64,000 bases of DNA, from contig NZ_JAMTCT010000004.1 in the NCBI RefSeq assembly GCF_024171995.1, positions 62,001-126,000 of the forward strand, in the 5' to 3' direction. The translations under genes were made by a program, and so were the position numbers. Source of the stretch: Promicromonospora umidemergens (GTDB lineage Bacteria > Actinomycetota > Actinomycetes > Actinomycetales > Cellulomonadaceae). The notes beneath the pieces were generated by a model. That model saw nothing but the letters and a program-made list of their open reading frames with translations, did not search any database and was not told the origin of the DNA. Shown here piece by piece: positions 40,283 through 49,309 of the stretch (positions within the stretch are counted from its first letter, which is position 1; each line of letters begins with the position of its first letter).

Positions 40283-41254
40283 TCAGCTGCTCCAGGGTCG
40301 GGTCACGCGGAAGTACACCGCGGAGAGGACTGCCAGGACGCCCGCGAGCATCAGGCTGAGGGCGGTCGCGGCCCCGTAGTTGCCGCCGAGGCTGCTCCCG
40401 AACGCGTAGTCGTAGATCAGCATGAGGACCGTGAGGGTCGCGTTGTTCGGCCCGCCCCCGGTGAAGAGGAACGGCTCGAGGAACACCTGTGAGGTGCCGA
40501 TGATCTGCAGGATCAGGGTGATGAAGAGGACGCCGCGCAGCTGGGGCAGCGTGACGTGCCAGATCTTGCGCCAGACACCCGCGCCGTCGACCTCCGCGGC
40601 CTCGTAGAGCTCGGTCCGCACCCCGACGAGCGCGGCGAGGTAGATGATGACGGTGCCGCCGGCCGCGGCCCAGGTCGCCTCGAGGACGAGGGACGGCATG
40701 GCGCTGGTGGCGTCCTGCAGCCAGGGATACGGGCCGAGGCCCACCCAGCCGGCGATCGTGTTGAACACGCCGGTCTCGGAGGCGTCGTAGAAGAACTTCC
40801 ACAGCAGCACGGCCACGACCGGCGGCACGACGACGGGCAGGTACGCCAGCGCGGAGAACAGGCCCCGCATCCGCCGCACCTCGCTCATCAGCACCGCGGC
40901 GGCCAGCGGCAGCGGATAGCCGAAGACGAGCGCGAGCACGGCGAACCACAGCGTGTTCGCGACGGCCTTGCCGAGGAGCGGGTCCTGCAGCACGTACGCG
41001 AAGTTGTCGAGCCCCACGAACACGGGCGCGGTGACCAGGTTGGTCTCCTGGAGGCTCATGACGAGCGCGCGGCCGATCGGGAACCAGGAGAACACGCCGA
41101 ACACGAGGATCATCGGACACGCGATGACCAGGGTGCTCAGGCCGCCGTCGCGCAGCCATTCCCGGGGCGCGCGGCGGCCGCGCCTGCGAGGCCCGGACGA
41201 CGACGGCGGCGTGGCCGCCGTCGTCGTCCGGAGCGGGCTGGACAGAGTGGTCAT
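40283..41254 (-). CDS. Carbohydrate ABC transporter permease, MalF type
   Basis: This 323-residue protein has six hydrophobic helices and the EAA loop ELYEAAEVDGAGVWRKIWHV. A basic N-terminus (PRRRGRRAPREW) stays in the cytoplasm. ATG 41254 directly follows the solute-binding protein gene stop at 41257. A long upstream frame to 41623 overlaps the binding protein and is discarded. It works with the adjacent MalG-type permease. Confidence 0.9.
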   Translation of the reverse strand: MTTLSSPLRTTTAATPPSSSGPRRRGRRAPREWLRDGGLSTLVIACPMILVFGVFSWFPIGRALVMSLQETNLVTAPVFVGLDNFAYVLQDPLLGKAVANTLWFAVLALVFGYPLPLAAAVLMSEVRRMRGLFSALAYLPVVVPPVVAVLLWKFFYDASETGVFNTIAGWVGLGPYPWLQDATSAMPSLVLEATWAAAGGTVIIYLAALVGVRTELYEAAEVDGAGVWRKIWHVTLPQLRGVLFITLILQIIGTSQVFLEPFLFTGGGPNNATLTVLMLIYDYAFGSSLGGNYGAATALSLMLAGVLAVLSAVYFRVTRPWSS

Positions 41255-41256
41255 CG

Positions 41257-42630
41257 TCAGCTGCGGTCGAGCAGGCCCTGGACCTGGGTCTGCGCGTCGG
41301 CGAGGAGCGCGTCGATGTCCGCGTTCTCGTCGGTCAGCACCGCCTGGACCACGGGGTCGAGCGCCGCGTACACGTCCTGGGTCGCGATGGCGGGCTCTGC
41401 GATGACCGGCTGGTCGAACATCTGGTCCGTCATGGGCGCGAAGTTCTCCAGCGGGACGTTGACGAGGTCCTTGATCCAGCTCTGCTGCTCCTCGTAGGTC
41501 GCCCGGTCGAAGATCGGCAGGGCCGGTGCGCCGACGGGCTGGTCGGTCTCGGCGGCGACCTCGGCCTCGGCGACCGCGGCCTCCTGGTCGGTCAGCTTGG
41601 AGATGTAGTAGAAGTCGATCCACTTCACCGCGGCCGCCTGCTCCGCGTCGGACGCCGCTGAGCTCACCGCGGCGAGCGTGCCGCCACCGAGCGTCCCGGC
41701 GTCGTCGCCCTCCAGCGGCAGCACCGTCACCCCGTACTCGTCCGGGTCCATCTTGTTCTGGGTGAACAGGTTGGGGTAGTTGGCGCCGCCCGAGACGTAC
41801 ATGCCGATCTTCCCGGCGGCGAAGTCCTGGTTGATGGTGCCCCAGTCGTACAGGAAGCTGGCGCCCATGGAGTCGTCCTCCCAGCGCATCTCCCGCAGCA
41901 TCTCGAGGGCCGCGACCGTGGCGTCGTTGTCCACGGTGGCGGTCACCTCCTCGCCCTCACCCTCGACGACGCGGCCGCCGAGCGCGTAGGTCTCGGTGGT
42001 GAGGATCCAGCCGCCCGTGTTGCTCTGCGTCATGTGGGCGTAGCCGGCCTGGCCGGTCTCGTCCGCGATGGCCTTGGCGGCCTCGCGCACCTCGTCCCAC
42101 GTCGCGGGCGGGTCGTCCGGGTCGAGCCCGGCCTCCTCGAACAGCGCGCGGTTGTAGTGCAGGCCCTGGTTGTAGGCGGCGATCGGGACGGCCCACATGG
42201 CGCCGTCGGCGTCCTGACCCGCCGCGGCGATGGTCGGGTTGAACTGGTCGGCGTAGGGAAGCTCGGCCACGAGGTCGCTGACGTCGGCGATCTGCTTGCG
42301 CTCGATAAGGGCGCGGCCGTCGGTGAACGGGATGGGGAAGACGGCGGGGAGCGTACCGCCCGCGAGCTCGGCCGCGAAGGTGGTGCCGGACCAGGTGAAC
42401 TCCTTGGTCTCCACCTGGATGTCCGGGTTTGCCTCCTCGAACTGCGCGATGCGCTCGTCGAACGCGTCGATGGCCGGCTGCTCGAGGCCTGCGTCGATGG
42501 CGACCTCGATGGTCACCGGGCCGGTGGGCTCTGCGGCCGGGTCCTCCGATGCGCCGCAGGCCGTGAGGGTTCCCGCGACGGACAGGACGCCCACGAGGGC
42601 GAACGCCGATCGCTTCGGTGCTGACTTCAT
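41257..42630 (-). CDS. Extracellular sugar-binding lipoprotein, MalE type
   Basis: This 457-residue lipoprotein has a signal peptide ending LTACGAS (lipobox Cys at about residue 25) and a family 1 solute-binding fold with WDEVREAAKAIAD, GWILTTETYALGG and the GKIGMYVSGGANYPN hinge region. It delivers a maltose-like oligosaccharide to the two permeases. AGGAGTGACA precedes the ATG at 42630. It is the first transporter gene after the GH13 gene in a LacI-controlled minus-strand operon. Confidence 0.92.
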   Translation of the reverse strand: MKSAPKRSAFALVGVLSVAGTLTACGASEDPAAEPTGPVTIEVAIDAGLEQPAIDAFDERIAQFEEANPDIQVETKEFTWSGTTFAAELAGGTLPAVFPIPFTDGRALIERKQIADVSDLVAELPYADQFNPTIAAAGQDADGAMWAVPIAAYNQGLHYNRALFEEAGLDPDDPPATWDEVREAAKAIADETGQAGYAHMTQSNTGGWILTTETYALGGRVVEGEGEEVTATVDNDATVAALEMLREMRWEDDSMGASFLYDWGTINQDFAAGKIGMYVSGGANYPNLFTQNKMDPDEYGVTVLPLEGDDAGTLGGGTLAAVSSAASDAEQAAAVKWIDFYYISKLTDQEAAVAEAEVAAETDQPVGAPALPIFDRATYEEQQSWIKDLVNVPLENFAPMTDQMFDQPVIAEPAIATQDVYAALDPVVQAVLTDENADIDALLADAQTQVQGLLDRS

Positions 42631-42684
42631 TGTCACTCCTTGGGTCTTGTGCCACTGGGGCGGCACGTCTGGGGATGCACTTCT

Positions 42685-42727
42685 GGGGTTGGCAGAGCCG
42701 GGGTTGGCAGAGCGGGTTTGGTAGGGC
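42685..42727. repeat. 15-bp tandem repeat between the GH13 and binding-protein genes
   Basis: GGGGTTGGCAGAGC plus one base occurs at 42685-42699 and 42700-42714, followed by a diverged third unit. It lies in the short intergenic gap of the operon. It may be a slippage spacer; it folds into no clear terminator. Confidence 0.6.
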
Positions 42728-42733
42728 TGAGGT

Positions 42734-44410
42734 TCAGGACGGCAGGTCGAGCCAGACGGCGGTGTCCGGCCCGACGGCGCCGTCGACGGGACCGCTCGCC
42801 AGGAGCACCGTGGCCCCGGCGGGCAGCGGGACGGGGACCGTCCCGAGATTGACGACGCAGGCGAAGCCCGCGCCACGGGTGAACGCGAGGACGCTGTCGC
42901 CCCCGTCGTCCGGATCGAGGTCGAGCTCGAGCCACGCGAGCTCCGCGGTGTGCAGCGGCGAGAGGTCGCGCCGCAGGTGCAGCACCCGGCGGTAGAGGCT
43001 CAGCATCGAGCCCGGGTCGCCGTCCTGCGCCTGGACCGAGCGGTCGCGCCAGTCGGCGGGCTGGGGCAGCCAGGGCGCCGCGCCGTCGTCGGGCCCGAAA
43101 CCGAGGCTCGTGCCGGTGCGCGTCCACGGGAGCGGGACGCGGCAGCCGTCCCGGCCGGGGTCGACGCCGTCCGACCGGAAGTGCATGGGGTCCTGGATCA
43201 GCTCCCGGGGGACGTCCGCCTCGGGCAGGCCGAGCTCGTCGCCCTGGTAGACGTACAAGGCGCCGGGCAGCGCGGCGACCAGCAGCGCGGCGGCCCGTGC
43301 CCGGCGCGTGCCCAGCTCCAGGTCCGACGACGTGCCGAAGCGCTTGGCGGCGAAGTCGAAGGACGAGTCCTCGCGGCCGTACCGGGTGACGGGCCGCGTG
43401 ACGTCGTGGTTGGACAGGACCCACGTGGCGGGCGCGCCCACCGGGGCGTGGGCCTCCAGCGTCATCCGGATCGACTCGCGCAGCTCCTTCGCGTCCCACG
43501 GGCGGGCCATGAAGTCGAAGTTGAACGCCGTGTGCATCTCGTCGGGGCGCAGGTACTGGGCGAAGCGCTCGTGGTCGGCGAGCCACACCTCGCCGACGAG
43601 CACGCGCGGCTCGTCGTACGTGTCGGCGACGCGCCGCCAGCCGCGGTAGATGTCGTGGATCTCGTCGCGGTCCAGGTGGGGGTGCTCCCCCGGGCCCGCC
43701 GCCTCGGGGACCTCCGGCAGCGCGGGGTCCTTGACGATGAGGGCCGCCGAGTCGATCCGGATCCCGGCAGCGCCCCGGTCGAACCAGAACCGCAGGACGT
43801 CCTCGTGCTCCTGCCGGACGTCGGGATGGTTCCAGTTGAGGTCGGGCTGCTCGGGGGTGAACAGGTGCAGGTACCACTGGCCGGGCGTGCCGTCGGGGTT
43901 CGTGGTCCGGGTCCAGGTCTGCCCCTGGAAGCTCGACACCCAGCCGGTGGGGATCTGCGCGCCGTCCGGGCCGCGGCCGTCGTGGAACCAGAACCGCTCG
44001 CGCTCCGGGGAGCCCGGGCCTGCCGCCAGCGCGGCGCGGAACCACTCGTGCTCCGCGGAGATGTGGTTCGGCACCACGTCGACGACGGTCCGGATGCCCA
44101 GCTCGCGGGCCTCGGCGATCAGCGCCTCCGCGTCCTGGAGCGTGCCGAACGCCGGGTCGATCCGGCGGTAGTCCCGCACGTCGTAGCCGCCGTCCGCCAA
44201 GGGCGACGCGTACCAGGGCGTGTACCAGATGGCGTCGACGCCCAGGTCGCGGAGGTAGCCGAGCCGGGAGCGGACCCCGGCGAGGTCACCGGTACCGTCG
44301 CCGTTCCCGTCCGCGAAGCTGCGCGGGTAGATCTGGTAGATCACGGCGCTGCGCCACCACTCGGGCGCGGCGGGGTGCGGCTCCACTGCAGGCTCGGACA
44401 TCGTCGTCAT
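42734..44410 (-). CDS. GH13 alpha-glucosidase/oligo-glucosidase
   Basis: This 558-residue glycoside hydrolase family 13 enzyme begins WWRSAVIYQIYPRSFADGNG, typical of oligo-alpha-glucosidases. Catalytic residues are Asp220 in GIRIDSAA (nucleophile), Glu274 in LVGEVWL (acid/base) and Asp336 in SNHDVTR; DVVPNH (111-116) is conserved region I. There is no signal peptide, so it cleaves imported oligosaccharides in the cytoplasm. It is the first gene of the operon and follows lacI by 53 bases. A TACCGT box 7 nt before the ATG suggests its own leaderless promoter. Confidence 0.93.
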   Translation of the reverse strand: MTTMSEPAVEPHPAAPEWWRSAVIYQIYPRSFADGNGDGTGDLAGVRSRLGYLRDLGVDAIWYTPWYASPLADGGYDVRDYRRIDPAFGTLQDAEALIAEARELGIRTVVDVVPNHISAEHEWFRAALAAGPGSPERERFWFHDGRGPDGAQIPTGWVSSFQGQTWTRTTNPDGTPGQWYLHLFTPEQPDLNWNHPDVRQEHEDVLRFWFDRGAAGIRIDSAALIVKDPALPEVPEAAGPGEHPHLDRDEIHDIYRGWRRVADTYDEPRVLVGEVWLADHERFAQYLRPDEMHTAFNFDFMARPWDAKELRESIRMTLEAHAPVGAPATWVLSNHDVTRPVTRYGREDSSFDFAAKRFGTSSDLELGTRRARAAALLVAALPGALYVYQGDELGLPEADVPRELIQDPMHFRSDGVDPGRDGCRVPLPWTRTGTSLGFGPDDGAAPWLPQPADWRDRSVQAQDGDPGSMLSLYRRVLHLRRDLSPLHTAELAWLELDLDPDDGGDSVLAFTRGAGFACVVNLGTVPVPLPAGATVLLASGPVDGAVGPDTAVWLDLPS

Positions 44411-44463
44411 GTCGTGAACGGTAAGTCACATGACAACGAGTGCGCAAGAACTCGACAGAAAGT

Positions 44464-45483
44464 TTATCGATTCGCGACAACCTTCACGGCAGCGGTCGAC
44501 GCCCGCACCACCAGCTCCGGCTCGAAGAGCAACTCGTCACGCGGTACGTCGTTGCCGTCGATGAGCGCGGCGAGCAGGTCGACGGCGGCCCGCCCCATCG
44601 GCTCGATCGGCTGGCGCACGGTCGTCAGGGCGGGGTCGGTGGAGTTCATCAGCGCGGAGTCGTCGAAGCCGACCACCGAGACGTCCGCCGGGCACGCGAG
44701 CCCGGCCCGTCGCACGGCCCGGATCGCGCCGAGGGCCAGCGGGTCGCTGGCGCAGACGATCGCGGTGGCTCCCCGCTCGATCAGCCGGTTCGCCGCCGCC
44801 TGGCCGCTCTCCAGGGAGTACTGCGAGTGCACCACCAGGTCCGCGTCGAGCGTCAGTCCGTGCCGCTTCGCGAACCGGCGGGCGGCGGCGAGCTTGCGCT
44901 CCGACGGCACGTGGTCGGCAGGGCCGAGCAGCAGGCCGATCCGCTGGTGGCCCAACGACGCGACGTGGCCGAGCGCCTGCTCGACCGCCACGAGGTCGTC
45001 GGTGGCGACCCGGGGGAAGCCGAGGTCCTCGATCGACGCGTTCATGAGCACGACGGGCAGGCCGAGCTCCTCCAGCCGCCGGTAGTGGGAGTGGTCGGCC
45101 TCCCGCTCGGCGTAGAAGCCGCCCGCGAAGATGACGCCGGAGACCTGCTGCTGCAGCAGGAGATCGATGTACTCGGCCTCGGTGACACCGCCGGCGGTGC
45201 GCGTGCAGAGCACCGGCGTGTACCCCTGCTGCGCCAGCGCGCCGCCGATCACCTCCGCGAACGCGGGAAAGATCGGGTTCACCAGCTCCGGCAGGACCAG
45301 CCCGACGAGCTTGCCGCGGCTGCCCCGCAGCTTGGTGGGCCGCTCGTAGCCCAGCACGTCGAGGGCCGTGAGCACCGCGTCCCGGGTGCCCTGGGACACG
45401 CCCGGCTTCCCGTTGAGGACACGGCTGACCGTCGCCTCGCTGACCCCTACCTTCTTCGCCACATCCGCTAACCGTCTCGACAT
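44464..45483 (-). CDS. LacI-family transcriptional repressor of the alpha-glucoside operon
   Basis: This 339-residue protein has the LacI helix-turn-helix RLADVAKKVGVSEATVSRVL followed by the hinge helix, and a periplasmic-binding-like effector domain (VGLVLPELVNPIFPAFAEVI, SVVGFDDSALMNSTDPALTT). The ATG at 45483 lies 7 nt after TAGGAT (45496-45491), a likely leaderless start. Twin operators lie just upstream, the nearer covering the -35 position, so it probably autoregulates and controls the GH13-ABC genes in response to a malto-oligosaccharide. Confidence 0.92.
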   Translation of the reverse strand: MSRRLADVAKKVGVSEATVSRVLNGKPGVSQGTRDAVLTALDVLGYERPTKLRGSRGKLVGLVLPELVNPIFPAFAEVIGGALAQQGYTPVLCTRTAGGVTEAEYIDLLLQQQVSGVIFAGGFYAEREADHSHYRRLEELGLPVVLMNASIEDLGFPRVATDDLVAVEQALGHVASLGHQRIGLLLGPADHVPSERKLAAARRFAKRHGLTLDADLVVHSQYSLESGQAAANRLIERGATAIVCASDPLALGAIRAVRRAGLACPADVSVVGFDDSALMNSTDPALTTVRQPIEPMGRAAVDLLAALIDGNDVPRDELLFEPELVVRASTAAVKVVANR

Positions 45484-45507
45484 GACGTCGATCCTAGTCA
45501 CGGATAA

Positions 45508-45552
45508 CGCAAACCGCTTGCAGGGATTGCGGGCTCCTGCAAGCGGCTTGCG
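45508..45552. promoter_or_regulatory. Twin LacI-type operators arranged as a large inverted repeat
   Basis: GCAAACCGCTTGC (45509-45521) and GCAAGCGGCTTGC (45539-45551) both fit the LacI-family palindrome GCAAnCGnTTGC and are centred 30 bp apart. Together 45508-45524 and 45536-45552 form a 17-bp inverted repeat with one mismatch. The structure might also terminate hflX transcription. Confidence 0.75.
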
Positions 45553-45567
45553 TCTGGTGGGACCGGG

Positions 45568-47109
45568 TCAGGACGTCGAGGCGACCCGCTGCAGCTCCGT
45601 CGCCAGCTGCTCGTCGACGCGGCCACGCAGGTGCGTGCCCGCCGCGACGTGCTCGGTGAGCTCGATGTCGCCGTGCTCGTGCACCCGGTGCACCAGGTCG
45701 CCCCGCTCGTACGGGACCACGAGGTCGATCTGGATGCCGGGCCGCGGCAGCTCGGCCGCGACCCGGGCACGCAGCTCGGCGATTCCCTCACCGGAGTGCG
45801 CCGAGACGACGGCGGTGTGCCGCTCCCGCCGCTGGATCCGGCCCACCACCGTCGGGTCGGCGATGTCGGCCTTGTTCAGCACCACGATCTCGTGGACGTC
45901 CTCGAAGGCCGGGACCTCGGACAGCACCTCGCGGACCGCGGCGATCTGTCCCTCGGGATCCGGGTGGGACGCGTCGACCACGTGCAGCAGGATGTCGGCG
46001 TCGCCGACCTCCTCCAGCGTGGACCGGAACGCCTCGACGAGCTGGTGCGGCAGGTGGCGCACGAAGCCGACCGTGTCCGTCAGCGTGTACACGCGACCGT
46101 CCTCGGTCTTGGTGCGCCGCACCGTCGGGTCCAGCGTCGCGAAGAGCGCGTTCTCGACGAGCACGCCCGCGCCGGTCAGCGCGTTCAGCAGCGAGGACTT
46201 GCCGGCGTTGGTGTACCCGGCGATCGCGACCGCGGGGATGGCGTTGCGCTTGCGGCTCAGCCGCTTGGTCTCCCGGGCCGGCTTCATCGCGGTGATCTCG
46301 CGCCGCAGCTTGGCCATCCGGTTACGGATACGCCGCCGGTCCAGCTCGATCTTCGTCTCACCGGGGCCACGCGAGCCCATGCCCGCACCCGCGCCACCCA
46401 CCTGGCCACCGGCCTGGCGGGACATCGAGTCACCCCAGCCGCGCAGGCGCGGCAGGAGGTACTCGAGCTGCGCGAGCTCGACCTGAGCCTTGCCCTCACG
46501 GGACTTCGCGTGCTGCGCGAAGATGTCCAGGATCAGGGCCGTGCGGTCCACGACCTTGACCTTCACGACGTCCTCCAACGAGCGGCGCTGGGACGGAGCG
46601 AGCTCGCCGTCGACGATCACGGTGTCGGCACCCGTCGCCAGGACGACCTGTGCCAGCTCGAGGGCCTTGCCGGAGCCCAGGTACGTGCCAGGGTCGGGCT
46701 TCTGCCGGCGCTGCAGCAGGCCGTCCAGCACCTGGGAACCCGCGGTCTCGGCAAGTGCGGAGAGCTCGCGCAGCGAGATCTCCGCGTCGCGGGCGGCGCG
46801 CTCACCGCCCGTGAACAGGCCGACGAGCACCACCTTCTCCAGGCGCAGCTGCCGGTACTCGACCTCGGTGACGTCCTCGAGCTCTGTCGACAGACCTGCG
46901 ACGCGGCGTAGCGCCGTGCGCTCCTCGAGCTCGAGCTGGTCGCCGTCGGCCTCGGTGTGCACCGTGCCGCCGTCAGCACGTGCGGTCCCCGCCCGAGCGA
47001 GAACCCGTGCCACGACATCGTTCGCGATCGCCTGGGCATCTGCCTGGACTGCGCGGAGTTCGGGCGTCTCCTCTGCGGGGAGCTCGGGCTCTGTCGGGGT
47101 GTGGGTCAT
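45568..47109 (-). CDS. hflX: GTPase HflX
   Basis: This 513-residue protein has the N-terminal HflX domain (DPGTYLGSGKALELAQVV, the RQKPDPGTYLGSGK signature; LDIFAQHAKSREGKAQVELA), the GSRGPGETKIELDRRRI block, and the G domain: GYTNAGKSSLLNAL (G1), DTVGFVRHLP (G3), LNKADI (G4) and SAHSGEG (G5). HflX binds and splits stalled 70S ribosomes. An N-terminal acidic extension of about 80 residues is usual in actinobacteria. It starts at ATG 47109, close behind a TTAGGT sequence that could be a -10 box. Confidence 0.95.
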   Translation of the reverse strand: MTHTPTEPELPAEETPELRAVQADAQAIANDVVARVLARAGTARADGGTVHTEADGDQLELEERTALRRVAGLSTELEDVTEVEYRQLRLEKVVLVGLFTGGERAARDAEISLRELSALAETAGSQVLDGLLQRRQKPDPGTYLGSGKALELAQVVLATGADTVIVDGELAPSQRRSLEDVVKVKVVDRTALILDIFAQHAKSREGKAQVELAQLEYLLPRLRGWGDSMSRQAGGQVGGAGAGMGSRGPGETKIELDRRRIRNRMAKLRREITAMKPARETKRLSRKRNAIPAVAIAGYTNAGKSSLLNALTGAGVLVENALFATLDPTVRRTKTEDGRVYTLTDTVGFVRHLPHQLVEAFRSTLEEVGDADILLHVVDASHPDPEGQIAAVREVLSEVPAFEDVHEIVVLNKADIADPTVVGRIQRRERHTAVVSAHSGEGIAELRARVAAELPRPGIQIDLVVPYERGDLVHRVHEHGDIELTEHVAAGTHLRGRVDEQLATELQRVASTS

Positions 47110-47240
47110 GTACTACCTAACTCTCGGTTGTTCTTACGTGTCGTACAACAAGGATCCCACGGCCGAAAGTCCCAGGGCTATGTCTTTCCTGCACCAGAGA
47201 TCGCGGGCCTCCCCGAGAAGATCACCCCGCCACCCTGGTC

Positions 47241-47264
47241 CATTAGTCGGGTAATGGACTAGTG
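47241..47264. promoter_or_regulatory. Inverted repeat operator overlapping the YtrA-type promoter
   Basis: CATTAGTC (47241-47248) and GACTAGTG (47257-47264) form an 8-bp inverted repeat with one mismatch and 8-bp spacer. The right arm overlaps TAGTGT (47260-47265), the -10 box 6 nt before the GTG start. This fits autorepression by the GntR-type regulator. Confidence 0.6.
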
Positions 47265-47271
47265 TGGCGGT

Positions 47272-47637
47272 GTGTTCGCAGACAAGGGCCCGGCCTTCCA
47301 GCAGCTCGCCGCCAAGATCGCGGACGAGATCGTTGCCGGGACGTACCCGGAAGGGACGGCGGTGCCGTCCGCGACCGATTTCGCCGTCTTCCACCAGATG
47401 AACCCGGCGACGGCTAGCAAGGGCGTCAACCTGCTCGTCGAGCTGGGTGCGCTGTACAAGAAGCGCGGGATCGGGATGTTCGTCGCCGACGGCGCGCGTG
47501 ACCTGCTCCGCTCCCAGCGGCGCGAGGAGTTCCGGAAGCAGTACATCGAGCCGCTCCTCCGAGAGGCGCGGGTGCTCGAGATCGACGACACGGAGCTCCA
47601 CCACATGATCGACGAGCACGAGGAGGACGAGACATGA
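47272..47637 (+). CDS. GntR-family (YtrA-type) regulator
   Basis: This 121-residue protein has a winged helix with FQQLAAKIADEIVAGTYPEG, VPSATDFAVFHQMNPATASK and GVNLLVELGALYKKRGIGMF, and only a short C-terminal helix, which defines the YtrA subfamily. Such regulators control adjacent ABC exporters. GTG 47272 follows TAGTGT by 6 nt with no ribosome site, so the transcript is probably leaderless. Its stop overlaps the ATPase start (47634). It probably represses the three-gene operon through the inverted repeat upstream. Confidence 0.88.
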   Translation: MFADKGPAFQQLAAKIADEIVAGTYPEGTAVPSATDFAVFHQMNPATASKGVNLLVELGALYKKRGIGMFVADGARDLLRSQRREEFRKQYIEPLLREARVLEIDDTELHHMIDEHEEDET

Positions 47638-48533
47638 CGAACGCCATCGACATCCGGTCGGCGACCCGGACGTTCGGGCGCACGACCGCGCTCGACGGAG
47701 TGAGCTTCGCCGTTCCGGAGGGCTCGATCTGCGGGCTCCTCGGACGCAACGGAGCGGGCAAGACGACGATCATGTCGATCATCGCCGGACAGGACAGGCC
47801 GACCTCCGGGCGGGTAGAGGTGCTCGGGCACGGGCCGTTCGAGAACGAGTCGGTGCTCTCCCGGATCAGCTTCGTCCGCGACAACCAGCGGTACCCCGAC
47901 AACTACCGGCTCGGGCACGTGCTCCGGATCGCCCCCGAGTTCGCGCCGAACTGGAACGCGGACGTCGCGGCCGAGCTCGCGGAGGGATTCCGCATCCCCA
48001 CGAAGACCGACATCAAGAAGTTCTCCAGGGGCCAGCTGTCGTCCGTCGCGATCATCCTTGGCCTGGCCTCCCGCGCCGCTGTGACCCTTCTCGACGAGCC
48101 CTACCTGGGTCTTGACGTCACCGCACGCGCGCTGTTCCACGACATGCTGCTGCGCGACTACACCGCGCACCCGCGCACCGTGCTCCTGTCCACCCACCTC
48201 ATCGAGGAGTCGGAGAAGCTGTTCGACCGCGTCGTGGTCGTCGACCGCGGCCGGGTGCGCGTCGACAGCGACGTCGACGACGCCCGGGACCTGGCCTTCA
48301 CCCTGAGCGGGACGACGGCGGCGGTCGACGAGCTGGCCCGGCGTCACACGGTCCTGCGCTCGCACACGGTCTCGGGGCTCAAGTCGGTCACGGTCCTGGG
48401 CGCGATGGACGACGCCGTCCGTGCGGACGCCGACGGCCTCGGCGCGCGAATCGCGCCGGCGTCCCTGCAAGACCTCGTCGCCGCGTTCGGCGAAGAGAGC
48501 TCCGAATCCATCGAGGAAGGTGCGCGAGCATGA
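47634..48533 (+). CDS. ABC transporter ATPase of the YtrA-linked exporter
   Basis: In this 299-residue protein, Walker A is LLGRNGAGKTTIMSII (about 37-52), the signature is degenerate (KKFSRGQLSSVAIILGLASR instead of LSGGQ), Walker B is VTLLDEPYLGLDV, and the switch His follows in STHLIEES. The SRGQ signature is typical of YtrB-type ATPases. The C-terminal part (about 220-299) is a regulatory extension. It pairs with the membrane protein that overlaps its stop. The substrate is unknown; in other bacteria these systems respond to cell-wall antibiotics. Confidence 0.88.
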   Translation: MTNAIDIRSATRTFGRTTALDGVSFAVPEGSICGLLGRNGAGKTTIMSIIAGQDRPTSGRVEVLGHGPFENESVLSRISFVRDNQRYPDNYRLGHVLRIAPEFAPNWNADVAAELAEGFRIPTKTDIKKFSRGQLSSVAIILGLASRAAVTLLDEPYLGLDVTARALFHDMLLRDYTAHPRTVLLSTHLIEESEKLFDRVVVVDRGRVRVDSDVDDARDLAFTLSGTTAAVDELARRHTVLRSHTVSGLKSVTVLGAMDDAVRADADGLGARIAPASLQDLVAAFGEESSESIEEGARA

Positions 48534-49240
48534 GCGCCGTCGTCTCCACCGTCAGGCTGCATCTCAACCAGAGGGTCGGCACGTTCGCGGTCCCGCTGTA
48601 CATCACGGCGACCGTGGCCGCGTTCTCGGTCCTGCTCTCGTTGCTGTTCTGGCGCTCGGGGAGCCTGCCCGGCACGGCGGGCTGGATCCAGGGGTCGCAG
48701 AGCAACCCCGGGATCGCTTACGGGCTCGTCGGGTTCCTGGTCTACTTCGGGGTCGCCTCGGTCGCCGCGACGTTCCCCTTCGCGCTGACCCTCGGCGCGA
48801 CGCGACGGTCCTTCGTCGCGGGCACTCTCCTGTGGTACGCCATCACCGCCGCCTACATCACCGTGGTTCTCGCCGTCCTCACGGCGATCGAGCTGGCGAC
48901 CGACCACTGGTTCGCCGGCTTCTACATCTTCGACGTCTACGTCCTCGGCGCCGGAGACCTGCTCCGGCTGGTCCCGATCGTGTTCCTCGGGGTGCTCACC
49001 GCGCTCACCGTCGGCGGCGTCTTCGCCGCGTCCTGGGTGCGCTTCGCCGCCCGCGGACCGCAGCTCATCGCGGCCGGTGCGGTGGTGGTGATCGTGGCCG
49101 CGCTGATCATCGTCCTGCCGGCCGTGGGCACGCTGGTCGCCGCGTTCCAGCCCTGGTGGCTCGCGGTGGCTGCCGGTGTGGTGATCCTGGCCTCCTCCGT
49201 GGGCAGCTGGCTGCTTCTCCGGCCGGCGATCGTGCGCTGA
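48530..49240 (+). CDS. ABC transporter membrane subunit of the YtrA-linked exporter
   Basis: This 236-residue protein has six hydrophobic segments, for example YITATVAAFSVLLSLLF, AYGLVGFLVYFGVASVAATF and LLWYAITAAYITVVLAVLTA. The cytoplasmic loop FALTLGATRRSF is the usual coupling loop of small ABC-2 permeases. ATG 48530 overlaps the ATPase stop. It forms the transport path with the upstream ATPase. Confidence 0.82.
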   Translation: MSAVVSTVRLHLNQRVGTFAVPLYITATVAAFSVLLSLLFWRSGSLPGTAGWIQGSQSNPGIAYGLVGFLVYFGVASVAATFPFALTLGATRRSFVAGTLLWYAITAAYITVVLAVLTAIELATDHWFAGFYIFDVYVLGAGDLLRLVPIVFLGVLTALTVGGVFAASWVRFAARGPQLIAAGAVVVIVAALIIVLPAVGTLVAAFQPWWLAVAAGVVILASSVGSWLLLRPAIVR

Positions 49241-49309
49241 CGACGACACCGTCTCCATCGCCGCAGATTGGCACCCGCCATGACGGCCGGCAAGCAATAC
49301 GATGGCGCG

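Noticed and set aside
42950-45085. 711-codon + strand open frame
   Set aside because: It is antisense to the GH13 and lacI genes, with shadow composition and no domain.
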